Shown here in pieces: positions 26,712 to 41,906 of a DNA stretch of 64,000 bases. Positions within the stretch are counted from its first letter, which is position 1. Each line of letters opens with the position of its first letter. The notes beneath the pieces were generated by a model that worked only from the letters and a program-made list of their open reading frames with translations, had not been told where the DNA came from and searched no databases. Source of the stretch: Rhodoferax sp. TH121 (lineage in GTDB: Bacteria; Pseudomonadota; Gammaproteobacteria; Burkholderiales; Burkholderiaceae_C); NCBI RefSeq assembly GCF_002251855.1, contig NZ_NOXW01000020.1:744001-808000 (forward strand), in the 5' to 3' direction. The position numbers and the translations under genes were made by a program.

Positions 26712-27425
26712 TCAGTGCGTGCGGGGAGCCAGGTAGGCCAGGAAGCGTTTCTCTGCCAGCCGGAAGATGCCGATCAGGCAGAAGGACGCAATCAGGTAAA
26801 TCACTGCAGCGGCAAGATAGGCTTCAAACGGCAGGTAGTAGTCCGAGTAGACCCGGCTGGCCGCTGCTGTGACGTCCAGCATGCTGGGAACGGCGCTGGC
26901 CAGGCTGGTGCTTTGCAGCATCATGACCACCTCGTTGCTGTAGGCCGGCAGGGTGCGGCGAAGCGCACTGGGCAGCACGATGTGGCGCATGACTTGAAAC
27001 CGGCTCATGCCGTAAGCCTGGGCGGACTCAATCTCGCCCGCTGCTGTTTCGCGGATGGCGCCTGCCAGCATTTCAGCGGTGTAGCCTGCGGTGTTGAGGC
27101 TGAACGCCAACAGGGCGCAGAAGAAGGGTTCTTTGAAATGTGTCCAGGGCCATACATCATCCCATCGCGCCTGGATCCATTCGAGTTGACCCAGACCGTA
27201 GTAAATGAGGTAAACCTGAATCAGCAGCGGCGTGCCACGGATGACGTAGGTGTAGGCCCCAACGATCCAGCGCAACGGGGCCCATGGGCCAGTCAGCAAA
27301 AGCGCAAAAATCAGTGCCAGGATGGCGCCAATGCCCAGCGAGGAGAACAGTAGCCCCAGCGTGGTGAGGATACCGGTGGCGTAGAGCTCCAGATTCTGGG
27401 GCTCAAAGATCACATGCCATTTCAT
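26712..27425 (-). CDS. aotM: Basic amino-acid ABC transporter permease (AotM/HisM)
   Basis: A 237-residue permease of the His/Glu/Gln/Arg subfamily with about five membrane helices. It begins NLELYATGILTTLGLLFSSL, and the cytoplasmic EAA loop is ESAQAYGMSRFQVMRHIVLP. It overlaps the aotQ stop by four bases, indicating a coupled heterodimeric channel. The final stop is 6 bases before aotO. Confidence 0.92.
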   Translation of the reverse strand: MKWHVIFEPQNLELYATGILTTLGLLFSSLGIGAILALIFALLLTGPWAPLRWIVGAYTYVIRGTPLLIQVYLIYYGLGQLEWIQARWDDVWPWTHFKEPFFCALLAFSLNTAGYTAEMLAGAIRETAAGEIESAQAYGMSRFQVMRHIVLPSALRRTLPAYSNEVVMMLQSTSLASAVPSMLDVTAAASRVYSDYYLPFEAYLAAAVIYLIASFCLIGIFRLAEKRFLAYLAPRTH

Positions 27426-28108
27426 AGTTCACCCCGCTTGGTGCCCAAGCTGTAGCGCGCATTGAGTTTGCGCAGTGCGTACAGTGAAATGGTGGTGTAC
27501 ACGAGGAACAGGGCGGCAGTGAACAGGAAGAATGCAAACGGCGAGCGCGTGGCCGCACTGGCTTGTTTCGAGAGGTAGGTCATTTCCTTCAAGCCAATCA
27601 GGCTGACCAACGCGGTGGATTTGATCAACACCAGCCAGTTGTTGGTGAAGCCGGGCAGGGCGTAGCGCACCATCTGCGGCAGGGTGATGCGCAAGAATGC
27701 CTGCACGGGATGCATGCCGTAGGCGACCGCAGCTTCCATCTGGCCTTTGGGGATGGCGAGAATGGCGCCGCGGAAAGTTTCCGTCATGTAGGCACCATAG
27801 ATAAAGCCCAGTGTGAGCACGCCGGCCAAAAAGGGGTTGATGTCGACAGTAGCCTTGCTACCGGCGAGTTCAAGAAGGTGGTTGAGTCCGATGGTTCCGC
27901 CGTAGAACACGAGCAGCATGACAACCAGATCGGGAACACCCCGGATGACGGTGGTGTACGTTGCCGCCACGGTGCCCAACAACGGGCGGCCGGAGAGTTT
28001 GGCGCTGGCGCCCAGCAGGCCCAGCACAATGGCGACCAGCAGTGCACAGAGCGAGACGCCGACTGTCAGGACCGAGCCTTGCAGGATGGCGACGTAATAA
28101 GCATTCAT
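27422..28108 (-). CDS. aotQ: Basic amino-acid ABC transporter permease (AotQ/HisQ)
   Basis: A 228-residue permease, partner of AotM. It begins MNAYYVAILQGSVLTVGVSL and its EAA loop is EAAVAYGMHPVQAFLRITLP. The start at 28108 (MNAYYVAIL) is preferred to an upstream alternative that would run into the intercistronic hairpin. It is separated from the binding-protein gene by that hairpin. Confidence 0.92.
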   Translation of the reverse strand: MNAYYVAILQGSVLTVGVSLCALLVAIVLGLLGASAKLSGRPLLGTVAATYTTVIRGVPDLVVMLLVFYGGTIGLNHLLELAGSKATVDINPFLAGVLTLGFIYGAYMTETFRGAILAIPKGQMEAAVAYGMHPVQAFLRITLPQMVRYALPGFTNNWLVLIKSTALVSLIGLKEMTYLSKQASAATRSPFAFFLFTAALFLVYTTISLYALRKLNARYSLGTKRGEL

Positions 28109-28128
28109 GAGGGGCTGGGCAATTAACA

Positions 28129-28156
28129 CAACGGGGCGCAAACATGCGCCCCGTTG
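28129..28156. terminator. Intercistronic hairpin between aotJ and aotQ
   Basis: CAACGGGGCGCA (28129-28140) and TGCGCCCCGTTG (28145-28156) form a perfect 12-base stem with an AACA loop. It lacks a T run on the minus strand. This is the usual position of a hairpin that stabilises the binding-protein mRNA and reduces permease expression. Confidence 0.75.
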
Positions 28157-28174
28157 TGGTGAGCGGTTACAAGG

Positions 28175-29020
28175 TTATTCGCCGTAAACGTCGATGTTGT
28201 ACTTGGCAAAGTACTTGTCGTTGATGGTCTTGTAGGTGCCGTTGCCACGGATTGCCTTGATCGCGTCGTTCAACTCGGCCTTGAGCTTGTCTTCGCCTTT
28301 GCGCAAGGCGATACCAGCGCCATAGCCGTAATACTTGGGATCCTTCAGGTCAGGACCGACCAGTTCGTACTTGGCGCCTTCAGGCTTGGAGAGGAAACCA
28401 CCGGTGACTTCCATGTAGTCGGCCACAGTACCGTCCAGACGGCCGGACTTGATGTCCAGGTAGACCTGGTCTTGGGCTTCGTAGGAGTTCACGATCACGC
28501 CAGCAGGCTTCAGGTCGCCCAGGGCGTATTTCTCTTGGGTGGAACCCTTCAGAACACCAATCTTCTTGCCTTTGATGGAGGCTGCGTCTGTGAACTTCAC
28601 ACCTTTTTTCAGCACCAGGCGGCTGGGGGTGTTGTAGTACTTGTCGGTGAAATCCACTTCCTTCAGGCGATCGTCGGTGATGGACATGGAAGAAATGATG
28701 ACGTCGTATTTCTTGGCGTTCAGGCCGGGAATCATGCTGTCCCAGACTTGCTCCACGAACTCGCATTTGCGCTTGATCTGCTCGCACAGGGCGTTGGCGA
28801 TCTCCACGTCAAAGCCTGTAGGTTGACCGTCTGCCGATTTGAAGGTGAACGGTTCGTAGGTCGGATCGATAGCGACTTTGAGGGGCCCCACTTCAGGTGC
28901 GGGGGCTGCAGCAGCGGGGGCCGATGCGGGGGCAGCAGGCGCTGCAGGAGCAGCTTCTTCTTTTTTGCCACAGGCAGCCAAAACGGAGGTCACTGCCAGT
29001 GCCAGCAGGAGTTTCTTCAT
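28175..29020 (-). CDS. aotJ: Basic amino-acid ABC transporter binding lipoprotein (AotJ/HisJ)
   Basis: A 281-residue solute-binding protein. The signal sequence MKKLLLALAVTSVLAACGKK contains a lipobox (VLAAC), so it is lipid-anchored. An Ala/Pro-rich linker (about residues 23-45) precedes the type II binding domain starting LKVAIDPTYEPFTFK, with DGQPTGFDVEIANALC and VDFTDKYYNTPSRLVL. This matches HisJ/ArgT/AotJ binding proteins for arginine, ornithine, lysine or histidine. It is the first gene of the aot operon. Confidence 0.93.
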   Translation of the reverse strand: MKKLLLALAVTSVLAACGKKEEAAPAAPAAPASAPAAAAPAPEVGPLKVAIDPTYEPFTFKSADGQPTGFDVEIANALCEQIKRKCEFVEQVWDSMIPGLNAKKYDVIISSMSITDDRLKEVDFTDKYYNTPSRLVLKKGVKFTDAASIKGKKIGVLKGSTQEKYALGDLKPAGVIVNSYEAQDQVYLDIKSGRLDGTVADYMEVTGGFLSKPEGAKYELVGPDLKDPKYYGYGAGIALRKGEDKLKAELNDAIKAIRGNGTYKTINDKYFAKYNIDVYGE

Positions 29021-29290
29021 GAATAAGTCCTTTGGAATACCGGAAACGCATTCCCGGCGGTTTGAAAATGTAAGAAAAATCATTCTACGGGCTAAGCAGA
29101 GCAAATTTGATGCCGCCCCACGACAGTGCATTGGGGTTTTTACCGTGGAAATTCAGGCATTTCGCGCTTTCGGCTGACAAGTGGCCTGCAAAGTTCCGAT
29201 TGCGCTTTGTATGCGCCCTGCCGTTTGTCCCTGAAAAATGCATTGGGTAATGCAAAACCTTACACTCTAGGGTTACCCCCGGATTCCCCC

Positions 29291-31669
29291 ATGAACGCCC
29301 CAGTCGACGTCTCTTTTTTCGCGCGCGCTGCCAAGCCGCTGTCCAGCTACCGCAAGTACTGGGCCGCTCGTTTTGGCACGGCCCCAGTGCTACCCATGAG
29401 CCGTGCGGAGATGGACAAGCTGGGCTGGGACAGCTGCGATATTGTTTTGGTCACGGGTGACGCCTATGTGGACCACCCCAGTTTTGGCATGGCAGTGATT
29501 GGTCGCATGCTCGAAGCGCAAGGGTTCCGGGTCGGCATCATCGCCCAGCCCGATTGGACCAGTGCTGAGGCCTTCAAGGTGCTGGGCAAGCCCAATCTTT
29601 TCTGGGGCGTGACCGCGGGCAACATGGATTCCATGATCAACCGCTATACCGCGGACCGCAAAATTCGTAGTGACGACGCCTACACGCCAGGCGACGTGGG
29701 CGGTAAACGCCCCGACCGTGCCGCCATCGTCTACAGCCAACGCTGCCGCGAAGCCTTCAAAGACACCCCCATCATCTTGGGCGGCATTGAAGGTTCCTTG
29801 CGCCGCATCGCCCACTACGATTACTGGAGCGACAAGGTGCGCCGTAGCATTGTGGTGGATGCCAAGTGCGATCTGTTGCTGTACGGCAATGCTGAGCGCG
29901 CGATTGTCGAAATCGCCCACCGGCTTGCTGCTAAGGAGCCGGTGGAGCAGATCACCGACGTGCGCGGTACCGCCTTCTTCCGCCGCGAAACGCCGGAAGG
30001 CTGGTTCGAGATCACCTCCACCACGGTGGACGAGCCGGGTCGCGTGGAAGCCCACATCAACCCCTACATGACGACCTCGGAGCAGGCAAGCGCCAATGGC
30101 GCCACCTGTTCCAAGGAAGACGAAGCCCAGCGGGTGGCAGAAAAAGCTACAAAAGAAGGAGCTGTTCGCGCAGTATCCATGCGGGCTGAAGGCATAAAAC
30201 CCTTGAATTTTGTACCCAACCCCGCGTTGCATGGCCTGGGCAAGTACAAGGTGCCGCCGCGCGAACGCTCGGTCATTCGCCTGCCCAGCTACGAGCAGGT
30301 CAAGAGCGACCCCATCCTCTACGCCCACGCCAACCGCGTGCTGCACATGGAGACCAATCCCGGCAATGCCCGTGCCTTGGTGCAGGCACACGGGGAGGGC
30401 GCAACGGCGCGCGACGTCTGGATCAACCCACCGCCCATCCCGTTGACCACGGCCGAGATGGACATGGTGTTTGACCTGCCCTACGCCCGCAGCCCGCACC
30501 CCAGCTACGCTGACGAAAACGGCAGCCACGACGGTGCGACCAAAATCCCGGCCTGGGAAATGATCCGTTTCAGTGTGAACATCATGCGTGGCTGCTTCGG
30601 CGGCTGCACCTTCTGCTCCATCACCGAGCACGAAGGTCGCATCATCCAGAGCCGATCGGAAGAGTCCATCATCAAAGAGGTCGAAGACATCCGCGACAAG
30701 GTCAAGGGCTTTACCGGCACCATTTCCGACTTGGGCGGCCCCACAGCCAATATGTACCGCCTGGGCTGCCGCAGCCCCGAGATCGAGGCGGCTTGTCGCA
30801 AACCGAGCTGCGTCTATCCCGGCATCTGCCAGAACCTGACCACCAACCACGACCCGCTGATCAAAATTTACCGCCGTGCGCGCGCGCTCAAGGGCATCAA
30901 GAAAATCCTGATAGGTTCTGGCCTGCGCTATGACTTGGCCGTGAAGAGCCCGGAGTATGTGAAAGAACTGGTGCAGCACCACGTGGGCGGCTATCTCAAG
31001 ATCGCGCCTGAGCACACCGAGCAGGGCCCGCTGACCAAGATGATGAAGCCGGGCATCGGCAGCTATGACAAGTTCAAGCAGTTGTTCGAGAAGTTCAGTG
31101 CCGAGGCGGGCAAGAAGCAGTTCCTGATTCCGTACTTCATTGCCGCCCACCCCGGCACCACGGATGAAGACATGATGAACTTGGCCATCTGGCTCAAGAA
31201 AAATGGCTTTCGCGCGGACCAGGTACAGACCTTCTACCCCAGCCCCATGGCCACGGCCACGGCCATGTACCACTCAGGCCGCAACACCCTCAAGCGCGTG
31301 CACCGTACCGCGCAGAGTGAGGACGAGACTGTGGACATCGTGCGGGGTGAAAAACGCCGTCGCCTGCACAAGGCGTTTCTGCGCTACCACGACCCCAATA
31401 ACTGGCCGGTGTTGCGCGAAGCGCTGAAGGCGATGGGGCGGGCAGATCTGATCGGCAATGGCAAGCACCACCTGATCCCTACCTTCCAGCCGCTGACCGA
31501 TGGCGGCTACCAAAGTGCCCGCAAGAAAAACTCGACCGCGGCGCCAGCCAAGGCGTCGACGCCTGTAAAACCCGTCAAAGGCCGCATGCTCACCCAGCAC
31601 ACTGGTTTGCCCCCGCGCGTGACCGGTTCGGCCAAGCCCAGTGCCAAACTGAACCGCAAGCCGCGCTGA
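29291..31669 (+). CDS. ygiQ: YgiQ-family radical SAM protein
   Basis: A 792-residue radical SAM enzyme of unknown substrate. The N-terminal YgiQ domain begins near [20 protein letters not shown], and the radical SAM CX3CX2C cluster motif is [17 protein letters not shown] at about residue 440. YgiQ of E. coli is about 740 residues. Part of the surplus here is a segment at about residues 283-305 ([16 protein letters not shown]) that is encoded by an in-frame copy of the dispersed repeat (30143-30193). The disordered Lys/Ala/Pro-rich C-terminal tail accounts for the rest. The ATG at 29291 is preferred; upstream in-frame codons lack homology. It is convergent with yiaA. Confidence 0.93.
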   Translation: MNAPVDVSFFARAAKPLSSYRKYWAARFGTAPVLPMSRAEMDKLGWDSCDIVLVTGDAYVDHPSFGMAVIGRMLEAQGFRVGIIAQPDWTSAEAFKVLGKPNLFWGVTAGNMDSMINRYTADRKIRSDDAYTPGDVGGKRPDRAAIVYSQRCREAFKDTPIILGGIEGSLRRIAHYDYWSDKVRRSIVVDAKCDLLLYGNAERAIVEIAHRLAAKEPVEQITDVRGTAFFRRETPEGWFEITSTTVDEPGRVEAHINPYMTTSEQASANGATCSKEDEAQRVAEKATKEGAVRAVSMRAEGIKPLNFVPNPALHGLGKYKVPPRERSVIRLPSYEQVKSDPILYAHANRVLHMETNPGNARALVQAHGEGATARDVWINPPPIPLTTAEMDMVFDLPYARSPHPSYADENGSHDGATKIPAWEMIRFSVNIMRGCFGGCTFCSITEHEGRIIQSRSEESIIKEVEDIRDKVKGFTGTISDLGGPTANMYRLGCRSPEIEAACRKPSCVYPGICQNLTTNHDPLIKIYRRARALKGIKKILIGSGLRYDLAVKSPEYVKELVQHHVGGYLKIAPEHTEQGPLTKMMKPGIGSYDKFKQLFEKFSAEAGKKQFLIPYFIAAHPGTTDEDMMNLAIWLKKNGFRADQVQTFYPSPMATATAMYHSGRNTLKRVHRTAQSEDETVDIVRGEKRRRLHKAFLRYHDPNNWPVLREALKAMGRADLIGNGKHHLIPTFQPLTDGGYQSARKKNSTAAPAKASTPVKPVKGRMLTQHTGLPPRVTGSAKPSAKLNRKPR
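30143..30193 (-). repeat. Dispersed repeat, copy E, inside ygiQ
   Basis: GCTACAAAAG, GGAGCTG and GCGCAGTATC match copy D almost base for base. In repeat orientation it is antisense to ygiQ. The reading frame stays open through it. Confidence 0.82.
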
Positions 31670-31680
31670 GCGGCTCAGCG
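31664..31680. terminator. Hairpin overlapping the ygiQ stop codon
   Basis: CGCTGAG-CGG-CTCAGCG has perfect 7-base arms spanning the ygiQ stop and the gap to the convergent yiaA. No T run; a possible bidirectional 3'-end structure. Confidence 0.4.
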
Positions 31681-31687
31681 GGGTTGC

Positions 31688-32119
31688 TTACTCCAGTGCG
31701 CTGCTCTCGCTGGCGCCTTGGGCCTTTTTGTCGCGCACATTTTTTTGCACCGTGACGGCGGCGTACAAGGCCAGCACAAACGACATGGCGTAGTACCCTT
31801 TTTCTGACAGCAGCAGGGTGGCGTTCCACAGGCCTGTGGCCAGCAAGAGCAGTGACAGGCCCACGGCGCCGTAGCAAATGCCATAGTAGGCGCCAGACAC
31901 CGGAATGCCTTCGAGCTTGTCACGTACACACTTTTGTAGCGAGACAGCGGCAAACAATCCGAAAGCCAGCAAGGTGAAGTAGTAGCCTTTTTCGTTCAGC
32001 TGCATTTCAGCGTTCCACAAACCCAGCAGAAAACCGGCCGTGCCCAAGCCCAGGCAGGCAAAGGTGGCGCCTACGTATGCGCCCGAGGAGGATTGTGGAA
32101 ACTGGATCGAAGTTTTCAT
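31688..32119 (-). CDS. YiaA/YiaB-type inner-membrane protein with duplicated domain
   Basis: A 143-residue membrane protein with four hydrophobic helices arranged as a tandem repeat of the YiaAB two-helix domain. The repeated signatures are [20 protein letters not shown] followed by LQKCVRDK, and [20 protein letters not shown] followed by VQKNVRDK. The function of the family is unknown. It is transcribed convergently with ygiQ and divergently from the secreted hypothetical at 32256. Confidence 0.85.
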   Translation of the reverse strand: MKTSIQFPQSSSGAYVGATFACLGLGTAGFLLGLWNAEMQLNEKGYYFTLLAFGLFAAVSLQKCVRDKLEGIPVSGAYYGICYGAVGLSLLLLATGLWNATLLLSEKGYYAMSFVLALYAAVTVQKNVRDKKAQGASESSALE

Positions 32120-32255
32120 GGTGATGGTGTGACAGTAAGGGACGATGATTACAAACCAAGAGTTGCCGCTGCCTGTAAGGCGCTAAGCTATTGTTATGGG
32201 AGGCAAAATTTGCCGTCGCCATTCTCTCAATAAATTGCACGGCAATATTACAAAA

Positions 32256-32900
32256 ATGATCAGGGTAATCACGCGATATGCAATCTTTGTGCTGGTGCAC
32301 GGCGCGGTACTGGCGCAGCCACCGGTGCAGTTCAACAACAGCCCACAAGCACTGCAGCAATACGAAGCCAGTACGCTGGACAGCTTGACGGAACGCTGTA
32401 CGGCCAGCAAGACTGAGCACTACCAATCGCCCGAAGAGGTGCGATCCTTGCGCAATGGTTATGTTGACGTTGCTGACCAGAACCCGCAAACCGGGCTGTA
32501 TTCCATCTTTGTGTTTGATCAGGACAAGCGCAGCTTCACCTTGATCGATGGGCAGGTGCTAAAACCCAACGGTCGTTTGTGGCTGCGCTTGGCTTTGCCG
32601 CGCGACTATGGTCGGTGTCGCATAGTGCGTGACGCGCAAGGGGCTGAGCGCCTTGAAGTGGTGCATCTGGAGCGCAACTATGTGTCCGATGTGCAACGAA
32701 TACAGCGTCTGCGCAAAGAATCTCTGGATTTGGCTGTCACCTTAGCCGCCACGCCTCAGCCCGCCATTTGCCAAGATGCCAAGTTGGCTGGCCGCGTGTG
32801 GGTCGACGGTAAGCCGCATGCCCTGACAAGCTGTCCCGACGTACAGCTGGCACTGCACACGCGTATGCGCAAGCTGGTGCGCAAGGTATTCGAGCGCTGA
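32256..32900 (+). CDS. Secreted hypothetical protein
   Basis: About 214 residues from ATG 32256, with an N-terminal signal peptide (MIRVITRYAIFVLVHGAVLA, cleavage near LAQ). The mature protein has a short coiled-coil-like stretch (VQRIQRLRKESLDLAVTLAA) and a few conserved-looking cysteines (ERCTAS, GRCRIV, AICQDA, TSCPDV) that could pair. I recognise no family. It stands alone upstream of the glycogen operon, with its own gap of about 180 bases to glgB. Confidence 0.72.
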   Translation: MIRVITRYAIFVLVHGAVLAQPPVQFNNSPQALQQYEASTLDSLTERCTASKTEHYQSPEEVRSLRNGYVDVADQNPQTGLYSIFVFDQDKRSFTLIDGQVLKPNGRLWLRLALPRDYGRCRIVRDAQGAERLEVVHLERNYVSDVQRIQRLRKESLDLAVTLAATPQPAICQDAKLAGRVWVDGKPHALTSCPDVQLALHTRMRKLVRKVFER

Positions 32901-32995
32901 TACCCATGCTGCAATGGCCCGAGTTGTTCTCTGATGTGTCGGTAACTTCCGACAATGTGGGTTACATATTGCCTTGCCGTGTTTGCCCAAGGGTT

Positions 32996-33023
32996 TTGAC
33001 TAAATAAACTCTCTTGATAATGT
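32996..33023 (+). promoter_or_regulatory. Candidate sigma-70 promoter for the glycogen operon
   Basis: TTGACT at 32996-33001 with TAATGT at 33018-33023 (16-base spacing), or GATAAT at 33016, in the only A/T-rich stretch before glgB. The start lies about 60 bases downstream. Confidence 0.45.
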
Positions 33024-33084
33024 ACTAAGCTGTCCGTCAACCAGAGACAAGCGCTGGCATCCTGGATGCTGGCGCACCCACACC

Positions 33085-35286
33085 ATGACGCTTCAAGACC
33101 ACGACCTGTCCGCACTGACGCGGGCGGAGCACGCCGATCCTTTCAGTGTGCTCGGAATGCATAGCCGCCCGGATGGATTGGCAGTGCATGCGCTTCTGCC
33201 GGGGGCTGAACAAGTCGAATTGGTCGACAGGGCCAGCGGCCAAGTGCGTGCCACGCTGCAGCGACTGGCAGGCGACGTAGTGTTTGGCACGGTGCTGGCT
33301 GAGTCGGCTCCGTTTGCGTACCAGTTGCGGGTTCAGTGGGTGGACGGCCCGCAACAGCTGATCAACGACCCGTACAGCTTTCCTTTGGTCTTGCAAGACT
33401 TGGACCTCTGGCTGCTGGCCGAAGGCACGCACCAGCGTCCGTTTGAATGCCTTGGGGCACACTTGGTCTGCATCAACGGCGTGTCGGGTGCGAGTTTTGC
33501 AGTCTGGGCGCCCAACGCGCGCCGCGTGTCGGTGGTGGGTTCGTTCAACCAGTGGGATGGTCGGCGACACCCCATGCGCTTGCGGCGCGAGTGTGGCGTG
33601 TGGGAAATCTTTATCCCTGATGTTGCGCAGGGTGATCTCTACAAGTTTGAGATCTTGGGCGCGCAAGGCCAAATCGCCGTCAAGGCTGACCCCTTTGCTT
33701 TCCATGCTCAGCTGCGGCCAGACACCGCTAGCGTGGTCTACCCGTTGCCGCCGCGCCTGCCCATGCGCGTGGAACGGGCTGCGGCCAACGCGTTAGACAA
33801 ACCCATCAGCATTTACGAGGTGCATTTGGGCTCCTGGCGCAAGGCCGATGGCTGGCGCTGGCTCAGCTACCGCGAGCTGGCTGACACGCTGATCCCTTAC
33901 GCCAAAGAGATGGGCTTCACCCACCTGGAGCTGCTGCCCGTCAGCGAACACCCGTTTGACGGTTCCTGGGGCTACCAGCCACTGGGCTTGTTCGCCCCCA
34001 CCTCGCGCTTTGGCACACCGGAGGACTTCAAGTATTTTGTGGACGCAGCCCATGCGGTTGGCTTGGGCGTGATTCTGGACTGGGTGCCCGCGCATTTCCC
34101 CAGCGACGCGCATGGCCTGGCCGAGTTTGACGGCACGCACCTGTATGAATACGCCGACCCCAAGGAAGGTTTTCACCAGGACTGGAACACGCTGATCTAC
34201 AACTTTGGCCGTACCGAGGTGCGCAATTTTTTGGTCAGCAACGCGCTCTACTGGCTGGAGCGCTACGGTATCGACGGTCTGCGCGTGGATGCCGTAGCCT
34301 CCATGCTGTACCGCGACTACAGCCGCCAGGAAGGTCAGTGGATTCCCAACAAGCATGGCGGGCGCGAAAACTTGGAGGCCATCGAATTCCTGCGCCGCAT
34401 GAACCACTCCGTGGGCACCGAGCGGCCCGGCTCCATCACACTGGCCGAAGAGTCCACCGCCTTCCCCGGCGTGAGCCGCCCGCCGAGTGGGGACCTGCAA
34501 AGCGGCGGGCTGGGTTTTCACTACAAGTGGAACATGGGCTGGATGCACGACACGCTGAAGTACGCCTCGCTGGACCCGGTACACCGTCGTCACCACCATA
34601 ACCAGCTGACCTTCGGGCTGATGTACGCTTTCACCGAGAACTTTGTGCTGCCGCTCTCGCACGACGAGGTGGTGCACGGCAAAGGTTCGCTCCTGGGCAA
34701 GATGCCGGGCGACGAATGGCAGCGCTTTGCCAACCTGCGCGCGCTCTATGGCTTCATGTGGGCCTACCCCGGCAAGAAGCTGCTGTTCATGGGCGGCGAG
34801 CTGGCCCAACCCACCGAATGGGCGGATGGCTCCGAGCTGTCCTGGTCACTGGAGCAGAAGCCGGCCCACCAAGGCGTGCAGCGTCTGGTGCGGGATTTAA
34901 ACCGTGTCTACCAAGCCTTCCCGGCATTGCACCAGCAGGATGTGCAGGGCGGAGGGTTCGAATGGATTGCGCATGAAGATGCCTCCCAGTCGGTGGTGGC
35001 CTTTGCACGCCATGGCCTGCGGGGCGAATGTGCGGTGGTGGTGTGCAACTTCACGCCTCTGCCGCGCCATGGCTACCGCATTGGCATGCCCCATGCTGGC
35101 ACTTGGCGCGAGTTGATCAATACGGATAACGCCGTCTATGGCGGCAGCGGTGTGGGCAATGGCGAGCTGGCGACTGAGGCGGTGGCCGACCATGGTCGCT
35201 CCCAATCGGTGGTCTTGAGTTTGCCTCCGCTGGCATGCCTGCTGCTTACCCCCGTAGTCCCTGCTATACGCCACCTGGACCCCTGA
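33085..35286 (+). CDS. glgB: 1,4-alpha-glucan branching enzyme
   Basis: A 733-residue glycogen branching enzyme of GH13. Two N-terminal beta domains (first from [11 protein letters not shown]; second with [20 protein letters not shown]) precede the catalytic barrel. The nucleophile Asp lies in [18 protein letters not shown] and the acid/base Glu in [33 protein letters not shown] follows. It transfers alpha-1,4 segments to alpha-1,6 branch points in the cytoplasm. It is the first of six co-directional glycogen genes, 4 bases before glgX. Confidence 0.96.
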   Translation: MTLQDHDLSALTRAEHADPFSVLGMHSRPDGLAVHALLPGAEQVELVDRASGQVRATLQRLAGDVVFGTVLAESAPFAYQLRVQWVDGPQQLINDPYSFPLVLQDLDLWLLAEGTHQRPFECLGAHLVCINGVSGASFAVWAPNARRVSVVGSFNQWDGRRHPMRLRRECGVWEIFIPDVAQGDLYKFEILGAQGQIAVKADPFAFHAQLRPDTASVVYPLPPRLPMRVERAAANALDKPISIYEVHLGSWRKADGWRWLSYRELADTLIPYAKEMGFTHLELLPVSEHPFDGSWGYQPLGLFAPTSRFGTPEDFKYFVDAAHAVGLGVILDWVPAHFPSDAHGLAEFDGTHLYEYADPKEGFHQDWNTLIYNFGRTEVRNFLVSNALYWLERYGIDGLRVDAVASMLYRDYSRQEGQWIPNKHGGRENLEAIEFLRRMNHSVGTERPGSITLAEESTAFPGVSRPPSGDLQSGGLGFHYKWNMGWMHDTLKYASLDPVHRRHHHNQLTFGLMYAFTENFVLPLSHDEVVHGKGSLLGKMPGDEWQRFANLRALYGFMWAYPGKKLLFMGGELAQPTEWADGSELSWSLEQKPAHQGVQRLVRDLNRVYQAFPALHQQDVQGGGFEWIAHEDASQSVVAFARHGLRGECAVVVCNFTPLPRHGYRIGMPHAGTWRELINTDNAVYGGSGVGNGELATEAVADHGRSQSVVLSLPPLACLLLTPVVPAIRHLDP

Positions 35287-35290
35287 CTAC

Positions 35291-39030
<3,740 letters not shown>

Positions 39031-39079
39031 TTTTTTGCCCCTACAAAGACACCCCAAAAAAAACCACGAGGAGACCACC

Positions 39080-40387
<1,308 letters not shown>

Positions 40388-40436
40388 GCCGCTGCGCTGC
40401 CATTGCAACGTCTACGCCATTTTGAAGAAAGAGCCC

Positions 40437-41906
40437 ATGCGCATCCTGCAAGCCAGTGCCGAGATATTCCCCCTGCTCAAAACCGGCGGGTTGGCCGACA
40501 TTGCGGGGGCGCTGCCGGCTGCCCTGCAAGAGGCCGGCTGCGATGTGCGGGTGATGCTGCCGGGTTTTCCCGCCATCAGCGCCGGGCTCGAGGGCGCGAT
40601 GCCTGTGGCTAGCTTCGCCATGCCCTGGGGCGAGCGCGTGGAGGTGGTCTACGGAACCCTGCCTGCGCTGGCCCGTGGCGCTCAAACCTTGGGCGCCTAC
40701 GTGCTCATGGCGCCTGGCTTGTATGACCGACCCGGCAACCCCTATGAGGACGCCAATAAGCGCGCCTATGCCGACAACCACCGCCGCTTTGCCGCGCTAG
40801 GCCTGGCCGCTGCCCATGTCGCGCACGGGCTGGACGCACACTGGCGCCCCCAGTTGGTGCACAGCCACGACTGGCATGCCGCGCTGGCGCCGGCCTGTCT
40901 GGCCCTGTGGAACGAGGGGCAGGGCCCGCGTGTGCCTTCGGTCTACACCGTGCACAACCTGGCCTACCAAGGCGTGTTTGGTCCCGAGCTGTTTGGCGAT
41001 CTGGGCTTGCCGGGCCGCGCCTTCCATGTGCATGGCATGGAATTCCACGGCAATCTGTCCTTCATGAAGGCAGGCCTGTTCTATGCGGACCACATCACCA
41101 CCGTGAGCCCCACCTATGCCCAGGAAATCCAGGGGCCGGAACAGGGATGCGGACTCGATGGCCTGCTGCGTGCGCGCCAGCAGCAGCTCAGCGGCATCCT
41201 CAATGCGGTGGACGACTCCGTCTGGAGCCCCAGCTCCGACGCCTTGATCAAGCACTCCTTCGATATACGCCACATGGCGGGCAAGGCGCAAAACAAGGCC
41301 TTGCTGCAAGCTGAAATGGGCTTGGCGGTGGAGCCCGATGCCCCACTGTTTGCGGTGGTGAGCCGACTGACCGACCAGAAAGGCCTGCCCTTGGTGCTGG
41401 CCGCGGTGGACGAGATCGTGTCCCGCGGTGGCCAGTTGCTGGTGCTGGGCAGTGGCGAAACTTGGCTGGAGCAGGCCTTTGTGGCGCAAGCGCGTGACCA
41501 TGTTGGCCGTGTGGCCGTGAAGCTGGGCTATGACGAGGCCTTTGCCCACCGCATCTTTGCGGGCAGTGACGTGACGCTGGTGCCGTCGCGCTTTGAGCCT
41601 TGCGGCCTGACCCAGATGTATGGCCTCAAGTACGGCAGCTTGCCGCTGGTGCGCCGCGTAGGCGGCTTGGCCGACACGGTGGTCGACAGCGACCTCGAAA
41701 CCCTGGAAGACAAGACCGCCACTGGCTTTGTCTTCGACGCCTTTGACGAAACCCACTACCGACGCGCGGTACGCCGGGCCTTTGCGCTCTACCACCGCAA
41801 GGCCGAATGGAACCGCGTGCGCCATACGGGCATGAAGCTTGCCTTCGATTGGACTACCGCCGCCGGGCACTACACCGCGCTTTACCAAAAGCTCATTCAC
41901 CTATGA
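40437..41906 (+). CDS. glgA: Glycogen synthase (ADP-glucose type)
   Basis: A 489-residue GT5 glycosyltransferase. The N-terminal [16 protein letters not shown] contains the KxGGL ADP-glucose motif, [11 protein letters not shown] is typical, and the C-terminal [20 protein letters not shown] holds the catalytic E-X7-E region. It extends alpha-1,4 chains using ADP-glucose. ATG 40437 begins the conserved [13 protein letters not shown], so the upstream TTG is not used. The stop overlaps the glgP start (ATGA). Confidence 0.96.
   Translation: MRILQASAEIFPLLKTGGLADIAGALPAALQEAGCDVRVMLPGFPAISAGLEGAMPVASFAMPWGERVEVVYGTLPALARGAQTLGAYVLMAPGLYDRPGNPYEDANKRAYADNHRRFAALGLAAAHVAHGLDAHWRPQLVHSHDWHAALAPACLALWNEGQGPRVPSVYTVHNLAYQGVFGPELFGDLGLPGRAFHVHGMEFHGNLSFMKAGLFYADHITTVSPTYAQEIQGPEQGCGLDGLLRARQQQLSGILNAVDDSVWSPSSDALIKHSFDIRHMAGKAQNKALLQAEMGLAVEPDAPLFAVVSRLTDQKGLPLVLAAVDEIVSRGGQLLVLGSGETWLEQAFVAQARDHVGRVAVKLGYDEAFAHRIFAGSDVTLVPSRFEPCGLTQMYGLKYGSLPLVRRVGGLADTVVDSDLETLEDKTATGFVFDAFDETHYRRAVRRAFALYHRKAEWNRVRHTGMKLAFDWTTAAGHYTALYQKLIHL

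Noticed and set aside
29239..29254. TGCATT-GGGT-AATGCA palindrome upstream of ygiQ as an ArgR box for aotJ
   Set aside because: It is nearer to ygiQ than to aotJ and does not fit the A/T-rich ArgR consensus.
29390..31273. 627-codon open frame antisense to ygiQ
   Set aside because: High-GC shadow frame; His/Gly/Val-rich low-complexity translation with no domain, and ygiQ on the other strand is certain.
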